Both the position numbers and the translations under genes were made by a program. The notes under the pieces are model-generated. The model did not search any database, was not told the origin of the DNA, and saw only the letters and a program-made list of their open reading frames with translations. Shown piece after piece: positions 9,659-21,176 of a DNA stretch of 64,000 bases; position 1 is the stretch's first letter; each line of letters starts with the position of its first letter. The stretch spans positions 9,808,010 to 9,872,009 of the forward strand of contig OY986972.1 of the NCBI GenBank assembly GCA_963920575.1. The letters are read 5' to 3'. Origin of the DNA: Narthecium ossifragum (lineage: Eukaryota; Streptophyta; Magnoliopsida; Dioscoreales; Nartheciaceae).

Positions 9659-11833
9659 CTGAATTCGAGAAAAACAAACAGAATTCAAAATGATATCTAC
9701 TTTATGCAGTGACTAATATACAAGCATTACTGCAAACCAACATTTAGAACTAAACATCTTATTCTCAACATGAGCACAAATAAGTGTAAGGCAAAATCTG
9801 TTGATACATGAGTCATAGAAGCATGCAATATTGATATTGAGTATATTACACGAAGCTAGCTATGCGTTTACGATAAAAGAAATTTTGAAGTTAGTTTGGA
9901 TATGCCAACATAGTTACTAAGAAAGGTACTTCGGAGCAAATGACAAAAAATACTAAATTCTAATCACAATGAGAAATAGATTGTAAAAAGGAATAACACA
10001 AGTATGCCACCCAACATATACCACAAAAATGAAAGTAAATCAAACCATCGGTGACTTTAATGGAAATGCACCAACACTACAGTTAACAACAACACATGAG
10101 TGAGTACTGAGTAAGGTAGAAGAAATTCATTAATGTGATGGCTCAAGGAAAAAGATTGCAGTGCAACTTCAAATTAGATTGTAAATGCAAGGGCAGAAGC
10201 AGGTTTGCCAAGCATATCTATTAACGAAAGTAGGTTGTCACTATTGATAAGTTTCAAACTACCAAGTAATATGAGCGACTTCAATATCAGCTGCAAAGAT
10301 CAAAATCATGATCAATGAGACATCCCTGATGCAGGGTTAGCTCCTACAGTCCATTGCATAAACCATATGGCATCTCAGAAATGACACACTATTCGACTTA
10401 CACATTACAATGTTCCTGGGCTGAGAATCAAATCCACCAGACATGAATCTGACTCTTTAGCGAACCAGGGACAATAACAAAGACATTTGCAACTCACAGG
10501 AGTCCCAAGGATCTCATCCTCTCTCCACTAACAACTAGAATCTACCTCTAACCATTTCTAGAAGACCTGTAATTCCCTGACAGCGTTTCAGTCACAGCAC
10601 CTCCTGGATTTCTAAGTATAAAAAAAAATAACATAAACAAATTCTGAAAATGCAGTTCATGAAACTAATCTTTGTGCTTGCAGCAAGACTAAGTTACTCA
10701 CCAGGCTTAGGAACAAACTAGTGACCAACTAAACCATTAATAAACATGTTAAATCTGATTAAGTAGACAACCAAAGCAACCATCACATAAACTAAAGCTC
10801 CCTGCAACCAGGAGAAAAAAAAGCTTGAAAAATACTACTAAAGATTGAAGAGGGGGAAGACCAATGTGACAATGCATTATCAAAGACTCTGATATACGAG
10901 TTAGTCATGATATCTGAGTAAGGTATGGAACCTTTTCTACCCATAATAGCTTCATTCCTTGCTTAGGGAAAGGTGAAATTATGTCAGCAATTTTACTAAT
11001 TCTTAAGAAACAAGCATTCCTGGGTACTCGGTGGTGTAGATATCATGTTAAACATGACACCACCCATAGACCAAGCTATGATGTCATTAGCTCAAATTAC
11101 TTGCACTTTCCATGTCTCCATCACTCACATAGAGTGCTTTGTCATACATATTAAAGCCCCAAAATGCAGCTTCAAATCAATGGCTGACATCACTTTTGAG
11201 ACTTTCATGCGCATGAATTTGTAAATTGGTTCTTTCATATATCATATAACACTCTAGAAAGATAATGGAAAAAAATCCAGACATGCAATCTACATAAGCA
11301 GCACGAGAGGGGGGAAAAGAAACATGTCATAAATACTTTATAAAATAACAAAATACTTATATTTGGGAGCTTTCTTTATTTGAGTTAATTTCTTATAGCA
11401 GCTAATATTTGGATGCTGTCAAATTCAATTCAAACAATAAGGCTTTAATCCAACGTGTCAAGATAAACAATCTTAGGGTAGAATCATCTGCTTGGCCTGG
11501 AATATGGAAAAGTTTTCCTTTTTCTATATGCACAATTGAACAATTGGATTCATATTTTGCGGATAATCAAGCATGATAATCTGTAATCTGTTGCCAGCAT
11601 ACATAATCTTTCAATCCATGAATTTGATGCATTGCTTTTCAAAAATTTGGGAAATGTCCTATGACTATCCTCTAGCATAAAGATGAAAGTCCATTCACAG
11701 TATCTATCTCATCTGCTAATCAATAAGACACGTTAACAAATACTTCCTAGCAAAAATGTCTACGCTAAAAAACAAATACAACACAAAATGGCTAAGAGTT
11801 TCACTTCTTTTAAACTCAAGCAGAAATTCATAC
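9659..11833. other. Non-coding interior of the CACTA-like element
   Basis: AT-rich sequence with scattered short splice-like motifs and no exon that can be assigned. It may be intron or captured flank around the dynamin and transporter fragments. A weak kinase-like reading near 11100 is listed among rejected observations. Confidence 0.5.
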
Positions 11834-14072
11834 CAAAAAAGGGCAAAAGAAAAGCTACACAGACGGTTGAAACAACAAGCATGGTTCTCAAGGCGACAGG
11901 ACACCACGCAGAGACCCTGACAGGCAGCAGCTCCTCCAAACTTCTTGCTATTGGATTTAGCAGTAATGCATATCTGTTTGCTGTCAAGGAAGTTAAAAAT
12001 CATAGAGAAAAAGTAGCAATATATTCTCAAAAAGAAATTGTAGCCATAGATTAAAAGACACAAGTTCCACATTAAGCAGCATCAATGCTAGAAAGTGAGA
12101 CTATCAGAAGACCGCACTTCAAGTTCAAAAGGATACTTCGTAAGGGGATTGATCACCTGATAAAAATAAAGTTTCAGAGTCAAAAAAGTTAAGGTTTGAA
12201 AGAAAATAAACACCAAAACATATAGATGAAAGTGTGAAACTTCCCGTAGTCCATAAAGCAACTTTTGAAGCAAAGGCATCCTTCGGGAGATTCAGTGTTA
12301 TTTGCGACAAAGTAGCTTCGCCAAACATGAGATATCCAATGGTTGCCATAGAGCCATACAATAACGTGCACAAAATAAAACTGCTCAAAAGTAGAAAATC
12401 AGCAACCTTAAGAGAAAGAACTGAAGCAATGCAGCTACATGAAGACCGACAATACCATGTTACTAGTGCCTTGATGAATTTTGATTTATCAGACATTGAT
12501 TGGTAGATACTTGGAAACACCGAATGCCCCGAGTAACAAAATCCATATACACCAATAGCAAGTGGGAGACCACTCCAGGTAACCAGTTTGCCAGTGTGAT
12601 GAAACCCTACCTCGTCTGAAGTACCAACAAACATGACTGAAAAAAAGATCACCAGAGTGGCGATAACACCACCAGCTGCAAAAAATATCAAAGAAAGACA
12701 GTAAGACCCCTCTGATTGAATAGCTAACCTTAGAATAGTAAGCATTCTTCATCTATAAAGCATCTACCTGAAAGATATGAAATGACTCTGAGATCCCGCA
12801 ACCACACAGTAGGTAGAACAATCAAAGCAGCCAAAATGCCCAAGGAGTGGACAGAATCAAGATGAATCCCTGCCCAGTCAAAAGCAGTCCCAGGGAATAT
12901 CCTCGTAAGATTGTCACCTTCTAATATGATAAATTCCACGCAGTAGGACTGCATTCACGAATAGACAGAATTGTAATAAATCTGTAAAAGGTCAGAAAGA
13001 TAACCCCATCCATAGAAAACAAAACGTCAGACAATTTGCTCCCCAGGATTCATACAGTCCTCCACTTACATATAGCTCTGTGTAAAGAACAATCTGCAAA
13101 ATATACAAACCATTATCAGATACTGAAAGTGTACTCTCTGCAATATACATGATAACAGAATAATCAAGTTGCTCGTTAACTCATATTGAGCAATCATTTG
13201 CAGGTGGGGTTGCTAAAGCCTCAAAGCTTAATGGAGAAATGCTTATCTATGTAATTATTCAGCTGAACATCGCCAAGTAAACATTTTTAAACCCAACAGG
13301 CTAAATATTGAAATATCAAAGTACTGAATGCAACTATCAGCAATTGTCAACCAAAAAAAATTAAAAACTTTAACCATTTTCCAGAGCTCCAAATTGTCCA
13401 GAACCTTGATCAAGTAAAGAATAATGTTTCTCCACAATTGACAACAGCCAAGTTTCTGCCATACACTCCCTGATGTGATTCATAGTTGATTCATCTTTCA
13501 ACACAACTAATTTAACACCTCAAAGGACAAGTGCACTACTCACTGCCAAATTCAGGTTGTTCTTTTTCACATGTGAAATGATTCCCCAGATAGTGTATAC
13601 ATCATCATGTCAATGATCCGGCAATCTCCATATTAACTTGAGGGAGATTGGAAAGTACAAGTTCAGAATGCGTCCCATGGGGAACTCAAAATAACCATAG
13701 GAGCAGGTAATCCGTATGCTATTTTCAACATGTTTCACAGGAAACAGATTGCACCATAGAAGCTAGTTTCTTGCTGACAGAACTTCAATAGCTGAATATC
13801 CTTTGACAGTACTTAGTTTTGTCCATCTTATTGAGTGAAAAGTATATCAGAACTCACAGAGATAAATATGCGCCCAAATCTACCAAATGCAGCTTCTCCA
13901 ATATCAGGATAGCTCGAGATGGCATATTTGCTCTCAAAACAGTGCTTCAAAAGAACACCTGTATAGCAGCAAACACACACAAAAGGACCTAAAAGTGACA
14001 AACCAACCCATCCAGCTTCTTTGATGGTAAAAGGTGTAGATAGAAGACCAACACCTGCCAACACATTGACTC
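11834..14072 (-). pseudogene. Captured AVT-type vacuolar amino-acid transporter, seven exons
   Basis: Seven minus-strand exons can be placed at 13858-14072, 13070-13093, 12768-12948, 12456-12675, 12245-12380, 12137-12156 and 11834-11973. Joined, they keep one frame and read as the AVT1/AAAP amino-acid transporter core: [127 protein letters not shown]. These transporters load or unload neutral amino acids at the vacuole. The cytosolic N terminus and last helices are absent. The donor after exon 5 is GGAAGT where GTAAGT is expected, so correct splicing is unlikely. The gene sits inside the CACTA-like element. Confidence 0.88.
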
Positions 14073-14199
14073 CTGTTCCGTAGAAATCACATAAATCAAA
14101 AGACACTCTGAGCAAGCAAAGATTAGAAGATTTTGCATAAACCCAGTCAAATCAGCAACATAGTTGCAAATCGTACACTAGACTACATTGTCACATTTG

Positions 14200-14975
14200 G
14201 AATGTTTGAAGAGTATTAGCAAAAATTGGAGAACAAAGTTTTGTTTGCTTTCTCAGAATCGTACATACTGCAATAGAATGGCAAGGCAGCAGCCGCAGGG
14301 AGCACGTCGTGTGGGAGGGCAGCAGGTAGGAAAGAAGAGATGGATGGTGAGGGAGCTTGACAACCGGCACCAATGGGGGAGGATAGGAGCCGACGCTGAT
14401 GGGGAGGGAAGAAGACAACAGAGAAAGGAATAGGGCGGTTGGAGGGTGGGAGAGGACATGGGAGGATATAAGAATAAGACCACCAGAGAATGGAAAAGTC
14501 GTGGAGGCGAGGGGTGGGTTTGGCGCAGTCGATCGGCGGGCTAGGGGAGGTAGCTAGAGAGAAGGACGGAGATGGTTTCCAGGAAAGTGTAGACTCGCCG
14601 GCGGGCTAGGGGAGGTAGAGAGGACGGTAGGCGGAGAAGAAGTGAGGCGAGGCGCCGGAGATTTTGGAGCTAGGGCAGAGATGGGTTTCCGGGAGGCGAA
14701 GGTTGGGTTTGGCGTGGTCGAGCGGCGGGCTAGGGGAGGTAGAGAGAAGGACGGAGATGCTTACCATGAACGTAAAGACTCGCCGGCGGGCCAGGGGAGG
14801 TTTTCCGAGGAAGCGGAGTCGCCGGCGGGCTAGGGGAGGGTTTCGGGAAAGCTTCGTCTCCTTAGCTTCGCGCGTGTGTTTTGGGATTGGCGGAAAGAAT
14901 ATATTAGGCGAGGGAAGATTATTTTCGCGCGGGATGTCGCTGGGGTTTTTGGGATCGGGCGCAGCGGTTTTTTTT
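14200..14975. repeat. GC-rich segment with a dispersed 20-bp motif
   Basis: The motif CGCCGGCGGGCTAGGGGAGG or a close variant occurs five times, at about 14534, 14596, 14723, 14781 and 14820. Each is followed by GTAGAGAGAAGGACGGAGATG-like or TTTTCCG-like sequence. It may be the transcribed leader of the captured transporter gene or an internal duplication of the transposon. Open frames here are a by-product of GC richness. Confidence 0.7.
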
Positions 14976-15151
14976 TAATTTTATTTTTTTTATGCATAGG
15001 ATCTAACATTCATGAGCTCGACTATGATTTTATTAAGCGAACTCAATTTCTGAACCTCTGAATTGAGCCTAGCTACCGATCTTCAATATACACTCAAGAA
15101 GGCACACATGAAAAATAGGTCGAACCCGCTTAAACATATTCCAAAAATCGT

Positions 15152-15205
15152 GAAACCCCTGAAACCCCTGAAACCCCTGAAACCCCTGCCGGGGCACTGC
15201 CCCGG
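15152..15205. repeat. Nine-base tandem repeat followed by a GC hairpin
   Basis: Four perfect copies of GAAACCCCT (15152-15187) are followed by CCGGGG-CACTG-CCCCGG (15189-15205), a strong hairpin. It lies just inside the right subterminal repeat block. The function is unknown. Confidence 0.85.
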
Positions 15206-15239
15206 ACCCCATCAACTCTGCATAGTGTGTCATAGTCAA

Positions 15240-15960
15240 GCCAGCGACAAACTGTTGCTGCTTAACCATTGCAAAAAAAACCATTTTCCCACAGCGGTTA
15301 GAAAAGTGTTGCACGTCGATTGCTGCTATGAGTAGATATAATAGCAACAGTTAACATAATCGTTACATAAAATTTATCTTTTGCAACAATTGTAAAAACC
15401 GTCGACTTTTAACTACCACATCGCAGTGGTTATAAGAAGCGCTGCAAATAAACCGTTGCAATAGAACATCTACCAGCGGTTTAGATACTGCTGCTAATGA
15501 ACCGCTGCCAGAAATATAACTATTAGCGACAGTTATATAAACCGCTGCAATTCCTGCAGTGGTTAGAAAATTGCTGCACGTCAAACGCTGCGATAAGTAG
15601 AACTAATAGCAACAGTTCACATAACCGCTGCAAAAAATTTATCTTCTGCAGCAATTGTCAAAACCGTCGTCTTTTAAGTATCACATCGCAGATGTTATAA
15701 TAAGCGCTGCAAATAAACCGCTGCTATAGAACATGATTTCGCAGCGGTTTATAACTGTTGCTAATGAACCGCTGCCAGAAATAAAAATATTAGTGACAAT
15801 TATGTAAACCGCTGCAAGTTGTATATTTTTTGCAACATTAACCAAAACCGCTGCTATAGAACTTCATTTTAGCAACGATTACATCTAAACCGCTGCTGTA
15901 TCTAAGTTTGTAGCAGCACTTCCTCAACCGTTGCAATATAATCGCTGCAGAATGGGGTAA
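15240..15960. repeat. Right subterminal repeat block of the CACTA-like element
   Basis: Copies of AACCGCTGC, GCAGCGGTTT and GCAACAGTT-like motifs recur every 20-50 bases, mostly in the opposite orientation to the left block. Two halves of this block (about 15300-15560 and 15570-15800) are similar to each other, suggesting an internal duplication. Confidence 0.75.
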
Positions 15961-16097
15961 AGTTGGAAAGTATCCAGGAAACTGAGATGAATGCAAGTTA
16001 GAACCATACTTTTAGTTCAACCATATTAGTTCGTGTCCAAACATATTTTTCAAGGATGGGAATCCTTGTACTTTGTTTTCATTCTTTCTTTCTGCAG

Positions 16098-16866
16098 TAT
16101 ACTTTAGAACCCAAGAAATCAGCATCAATGAGACTGTATGCTGAGAAGAATGAGCCCGAAAAGATCGACCGAGGCACAGCCAGGAGGACAAGCATCCTTA
16201 AGGCCCTACTCAGTAGACGCAGGTCAAGGAAAGGTGAGATATTCAGCAGTTACTTTGATGAATACTGATTATTCTCAAATCTTGTTTAAGAAAACATAAA
16301 GAGGAAGATGGTAAGGAAATATTTTCTCTTTTTCCCTTCCTATTTTATATTGTCCATAACTTATGTTTTCCAACTAATAGAATCTCAATTAGAGGAACCA
16401 ATATTTCCTTTCCTCTCTTTAAAGGATTCCTTTCACTGTTACTTAGAAACAATTCAAACATACTGGATGTGGTGATGAAAGAACATTCAAGAAGAAAAAT
16501 TTGGCTTTGTGCCAAACCTTCTATTTTTTTCAGTAGTTAAGCCAAATTGCTAAAAGTCAGCTAGACAACCAAACCAAAGAAAGAAAAACACCAATGTAGT
16601 GGTGTAGTAGTTAAGGTGTAACCTCTTGCCTCAGACTGTGGGTTCGAATCCTTTTGTTTGAGGGATGGGTGGTTGTATGGATATTCACCCAGCGTAAAAG
16701 ACACATTTTTAAAAAAAATTAAGAAATTCAAATAAAAATAGCAAGTGGAACCTGACTGCTTGACTGAAGTTCATGCAGAGGTTTGTTACAAAACTTCCAT
16801 AAAACTTTTCCTGGGCTTTGCCACTGACTGTATATTGCAGGGGAAGCGAGGGATCAACGAAGCTAG
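16098..16866 (+). pseudogene. Last two exons of an unidentified host gene
   Basis: An exon at 16098-16233, preceded by a pyrimidine tract and TCTGCAG and followed by a GTGAGA donor, reads YTLEPKKSASMRLYAEKNEP, EKIDRGTARRTSILKALL and SRRRSRK. A final exon at 16841-16866, after TATTGCAG, adds GEARDQRS and a stop in the matching phase. The protein end is basic and probably disordered; I do not recognise the family. The transposon at 8383-15972 lies directly upstream, and a phase-compatible exon lies beyond it at 8001-8110. The gene may therefore carry the transposon in an intron. The annotation of the upstream gene body is unresolved. Confidence 0.45.
16588..16715 (+). mobile_element. tRNA-derived SINE
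   Basis: A tRNA-like head contains an A box region (TAGTAGTTAAGG) and a B box GGTTCGAATCC about 40 bases later, the internal promoter of RNA polymerase III. About 60 bases of body follow, then an A-rich end. It lies in the intron between the two exons of the unidentified gene. No tRNA cloverleaf can be drawn around the boxes, so this is a SINE and not a tRNA gene. Ends are approximate. Confidence 0.7.
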
Positions 16867-17182
16867 AGGTCTCTTCTTGCTTGTAATTTTTAAGTGCTAC
16901 TTCCTTCGAGCTTGGTTGTCCTTTTAGAACATGGCAGGAGTCTAAAGTTTTATTTTATTTTATTACAATTGGTATGATCATCAAACTTGATAAGAGAATT
17001 CTTATTCTAATGCAAGAAATAAGTCACAGAGGAGAGGATCTTACATTGCATAAACAGATATAATGGTAATCTTTGATCCGATGAGGATTGGGACACTTCA
17101 AAACAAGAGAGACAAATGTCTCGAGGTTTTCCCCAGATGTGAGGACCTACCCCTTTGTCGTTCAGCGCTGGGCGCTTGGTCT
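16867..17182. other. Short intergenic segment ending in an LTR scrap
   Basis: Bases 17147-17182 (CTACCCCTTTGTCGTTCAGC...) match part of the Gypsy LTR at 40505-40543, so a piece of that family lies against the Copia LTR start. The rest shows nothing recognisable. Confidence 0.5.
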
Positions 17183-18275
17183 TGTTGATCCTAACCTTGT
17201 TTTGATGATGTCAATATACATTAAATGATAAAATATATGTTTAATATTTATTATCCTTTGAATTGGAAGTATTAAATTCAATATTTGAGATATTATTGTG
17301 CTGACGGATACATGGATCGACTGTGGGAATGCGACGGTCGATCTATGGATCGACCGTGAGGTTGCACGGTGGATGCAACATACTTGGCAAAATGAAATGT
17401 TGGCTCGCGGTTGATCAGAGCATCGACCCTGGGAAGCCATTTTCTTGACAGGGCCTCACGGTCGATACGTCGGTCGATGGACCGGTCGACCATGGCATTT
17501 GGATTTTGTGGTTTTAAATGTTGTAGGCTCACGGACTATCCGATGGACGATGCGATGGTCGACCGTGGAGTATGATGATGAAAAGTGACGAAGCGATGAT
17601 CGATCGGAGCATCGACCCTGGAAAGCATTTTTCACAACAGAGGCTCACGGTCGATACGGCGATCAATGGGTGGATTGACGGCGGCTCAAGAAGGCTGAGT
17701 TTCTGTACATGACGGTCGATGTGGCGAACGATGCATGGATCGACCGTCAGCAACATGTAGAGTAAACAACTAGCCCTTGGAGAGTTGCAGGGAGCCGTTG
17801 GAGCTTGTTTTTGAGTTGGTTGAAGGCTAGATATAAGTAGTTCTTTGTTGAAAACTTATAACAATGATTATTGATATTTTTATGATCATTTGAGCAAGTT
17901 TTACCAAAAGTCTTCTACTCTTTCTTTTGAGCTACAACCTTTGTAAATCTTCTTCGAGTGATAACAATTATTGGCTGTGATTGTAAGGTGGTTACCAAGC
18001 ACCAGGAAGCTTGGAGGAAATGTTTGTAAAGATTTACAAGTAGTGGAACCTAAAGGAGGATATTGAGAGAAGTGGACGTAGACCAAGAGTTGGGTCGAAC
18101 CACTATAAAATCGGTGTTATCTCTCTAACCCTTTTTTCATATAATTATTGCATGCTGATTTACATTAGTTTCATCTCATCTATAAGCATTTAAGGTGTTA
18201 GATCTCTCCTACCTGATTTTTCCATTAATCTAGTTTTTCAAAAAGAGTCCAATTCACCCCCCTCTTAGACCTTCA
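17183..18275 (+). mobile_element. Copia (Sirevirus-like) LTR, truncated context
   Basis: The block starts TGTTGATCCTAACCTTG and continues TTTTGATGATGTCAA, the usual opening of SIRE/Maximus-type Copia LTRs. It contains GAGAAGTGGACGTAGACC and GGGTCGAACCACTATAAA, also typical of that group, and ends CACCCCCCTCTTAGACCTTCA. No internal Copia sequence or matching 5-bp duplication follows, so the partner LTR and body are lost. A TATA-like GATATAAG lies at about 17831. The upstream third is filled with GGTCGAT-type palindromes (next entry). Confidence 0.75.
17318..17752. promoter_or_regulatory. GGTCGAT palindrome array in the Copia LTR
   Basis: At least ten GGTCGAT/ATCGACC motifs occur in inverted pairs. 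The clearest is ACGGTCGATC and GATCGACCGT separated by TATG at about 17332-17355. Copies recur every 30-60 bases and stop about 80 bases before the TATA-like box. Sirevirus LTRs are known to carry arrays of short palindromes in this position, so a role in transcription is a reasonable inference. Confidence 0.75.
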
Positions 18276-19640
18276 GATCCACTCGAGGGATCCGGGGTCC
18301 ATACATCTGCTCAACGACGAAGCTGTGCGGGTAGAGATGTTCCATATCTATGTATTACGGGTATGGCTTTCGGAGCGTGGGTCGATCAACTCGAGGGATC
18401 CGGGGTCCATACATCTGCTCAACGACATGAACGATGTACTCCGCCTCGAGTCGCGGGGATTCGGACCCTTGTCTCTCCCAATTGTGATGAGGTAGTGTCG
18501 GAGGCGGGCCCCTCTAGTCCTCATTACCTCCATTATGATACTGGGGTTGCTCGGGCTGGTCTCGGGCGTAGTGAAATCCGAGTTGAACTCTGGGTGGGCC
18601 TTGTTGCCCTCCATTGTGTGTAAATGGGTCGAGTGGTACCCCCGGTTGCCACCCTTGTCCCGTGGGATAAGTGCTTTGATGAGGGTAGTTTACCACGTGG
18701 TCGACCTGGGCGTTTTGCCCCTAGGATAAACTATTGGGTGTTGTGTTCCTCCGAGATGACTGGGTGTTCCCTGCTGTCCGTTCGAGGTTCCCGTTGGACC
18801 AGGTTGCCTCAGAGGGTACCCCAGAGGGGGGTATGAGCCCTCCCCATAACCTTGAGTCACCACCCTGTATGAGGCGGGTGCCCATAATCTCGACCCTCCG
18901 ATGCTTGCAATGGGCGGATTCAATCCTCTTGGGTCCACGTACCCTTGAAGAGAGACGTTTGAGGTCAGATTTGGATATCCCGGATGTGCAGGTTGCGGGC
19001 TCGAGCCAGGGATGTTGGACCCTCGAGGAACGGTTCGGGTGGTGGCCACGGGAGTGGCTGTGGAACCTGATCAGAGTACTTTGCTATAAAGCTTCCGATT
19101 GAGCTCGGTGTGCTTGTCGAGGATGGGTTCCAATCTGACTACTACCTCTTTAGCTACTTGTTTGGATAAGGGAGTAGTGGCCTCAGAGAGAACGTGGGTG
19201 ACTTCTTGGATCACACGGTTGAATTGAAGCTGGGTCCTATCGGTCATAAAGACTCCTATCTCGGAGATGGTTTGTTGGATTTGCTCCGAGGACTGTTTCT
19301 AGGACCCTATAGCTTTGTCTATCTCACTCGTGACCTCTTGCATGCCTTGAGCTATTAACTCTCGGGTATCTATCCGAGCTGATTGATGTTGAGACTCGAA
19401 GGTGATGAACACTCGGCCGACCTTCTCCGTGATCGCCACAAACAGCCCCCTGATTTCCCCCAGGGCCTTTCGCCAATCTTCATTAGCCCTTTTACCCTGA
19501 GATTGCCGTGAACTGTCGCCTGGCATATCCGATGTCAAGGATGAGGAGGTGGGTCGTTTGGTTCATATCGATTATGGGGATCGACGATTGTAGACTTAAG
19601 TGGCATTTTTGACCCCCCACTGTGGTGGCTAAAAAGCGCG
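18276..19640 (-). pseudogene. Gag-like region of a decayed LTR retrotransposon
   Basis: On the minus strand a frame starts near 19538 with SDMPGDSSRQSQGKRANEDW and predicts a helical segment ending TSEIDKAIGS. Further on, 19049-18690 is rich in glycine, proline and serine (PGSSPQPAHPGYPN). This order, a short acidic or helical head then a low-complexity linker, is common in gag N termini. No capsid or zinc knuckle is left, and stops interrupt the frame. A 40-base direct repeat (ACTCGAGGGATCCGGGGTCC...) occurs at 18282-18325 and 18391-18434. Family assignment is tentative. Confidence 0.45.
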
Positions 19641-21050
19641 TTGCTCAAAAATTATACCCGGGATGGATACGTGGTCGCTAGGCACGTGAGGTGTGCGAAC
19701 CGTAGCGCAAGGATAATCAAAAGGATTTATGGATTCAGCCGTGCCTCAATTAAGAGGACTTTGTGTAAAACTTAAATCTAATGGATATTACTTTTTGTGG
19801 ATTTTTGGGGTGAAGATAAATAAGAACAGAACTATGGTTATCACGATGGTTGTTCTACTCCTAGATTGGACAGTAAACTACTCCTAGAGGTGGCTATACT
19901 ACTCTTAGAATAAATTGATCTACTCCTAGGAAGTGTTTGAGCTACTCCTAAGATTTAGATGCTACTCCTAAGTCGAAAACAAGCAAGTAATAAAGCAGAG
20001 AAGCGACTAGTTACTTACTTCCATTGAACAGCCACATGCGGTTACAGCTCTGGTGAAAGCTCCTAAGAGTACAAGCTAGGAGAGATTACAGTAGATGAAA
20101 CTATAAAAGTAGCAGTAGAAGTATGGATGTCGGGGGAGGGGGGGGGGGGGGGGGGGGGGGGAGTCTCTTCTACTTCGTCTTCAACCTTTTATACCTCGGT
20201 CCGCCGCTTCCACGTGGTTGTTGCTAGCCATCATCATTCGTGGTTCATCATGGGTCAGATCTCGCTGCCATCTTGACACGTAGCCCAAAGATAACCGTTT
20301 CCCTGCTTTCTCATTCCGCCTCACATGCCTTGTTTTAGGAGATTTTATAGATCGTGAGATCGTGGTAAGGGTTTGGCTCTTCCTATCGCCTAGACCCTAG
20401 ATTTGGTATTCGGCTTCATATGTCCACTCGACCTCGAATTTGCTTCATCACCTTGGTCTTGAGACTCGACCCAGGAGTTACTTACTTTATGTGACACCTC
20501 GAGCCTCGATCTCAGGTTACTCTCAGTTCTCAGCTTCGAGTCTTTGTACATTGCTTCGATCTCTGGATCTCCATCTCGACCCCAACATCCCCTTGAAGCA
20601 GCTCGGGTTCGACCTTGGTGTCATTATACTGTACACGTCACTCGATTGTCATGGAGTGATAGGGTGGCATGTGCCTTATTTAACACTCTATTGATTCACA
20701 TCGTGATAATGGTGAAGGCGGTGTGATGATAAGTTTTGAACTCGGGTATCGAGCAACATTTAATGTGTGTCTCCCTTCATTGGTTGACGCCTCTGCTTCC
20801 GAGCAGTCTCATTTGCGATGATTCCACTAGCGTCGACATCAAATCGTCCACGTGTCATACCCGTACGGCGTTTGTGAGTACGCTGATTGTGGCTTGTGGA
20901 TGGGTGCCATGTGTTCGTCTTGACGATGGATATCCATTGGTCGATACTCGAGTATTTTCCTCGGTAACAGCTATACACATGGAGTTTAACTTTCTTATTT
21001 GCCCTTTTAGTGTGTTACTAAAAATGATTGATTTAGGAGCGGAAACATAG
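19641..21050. other. Probable LTR or flank of the decayed element, with a small tandem array
   Basis: No coding family is recognised. At 19852-19975 the word CTACTCCTA or CTACTCTTA recurs six times at 20-26 base spacing. A run of 24 G lies at 20138-20161 and is likely to be unstable. From 20440 the sequence is rich in CTCGA words, resembling GC-rich LTR sequence. Confidence 0.45.
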
Positions 21051-21176
21051 CCTAGAGGTTTAATTTATGCATTTTTAGATCTTGAATTGCTCATCCTAGA
21101 GGTTTGAACCCGAGTTCTGAATAGCAGAGCAGAAAATTTTATGATATGTTATTAATGAAATCTATGGGATTCACAG

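Larger units (their letters stand above)
8383..15972. mobile_element. CACTA-like transposon carrying host gene fragments
   Basis: The left end reads ACTACAAAAATACACCCC. The right end, read as reverse complement, is TACTTTCCAACTTTACCCC; this is an imperfect pair resembling CACTA termini (CACTACAAGAAA...). More telling are about 700 bp at each end packed with short GCAGCGGTT/AACCGCTGC motifs, the hallmark of CACTA subterminal repeats. No transposase was found. The interior holds exons of a DRP1-type dynamin and an AVT amino-acid transporter, making it a Pack-type, non-autonomous element of about 7.6 kb. A clear 3-bp target duplication was not seen, so the exact ends are provisional. Confidence 0.65.

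Noticed and set aside
11040..11240. Possible protein-kinase fragment on the minus strand (NDIIAWSMGGVMFNM)
   Set aside because: Only a faint likeness to kinase subdomain IX; no neighbouring kinase motifs and frames are broken, so it is not annotated.
16600..16660. Possible tRNA gene
   Set aside because: A and B box words are present but no acceptor stem or anticodon arm can be folded; the A-rich tail fits a SINE.
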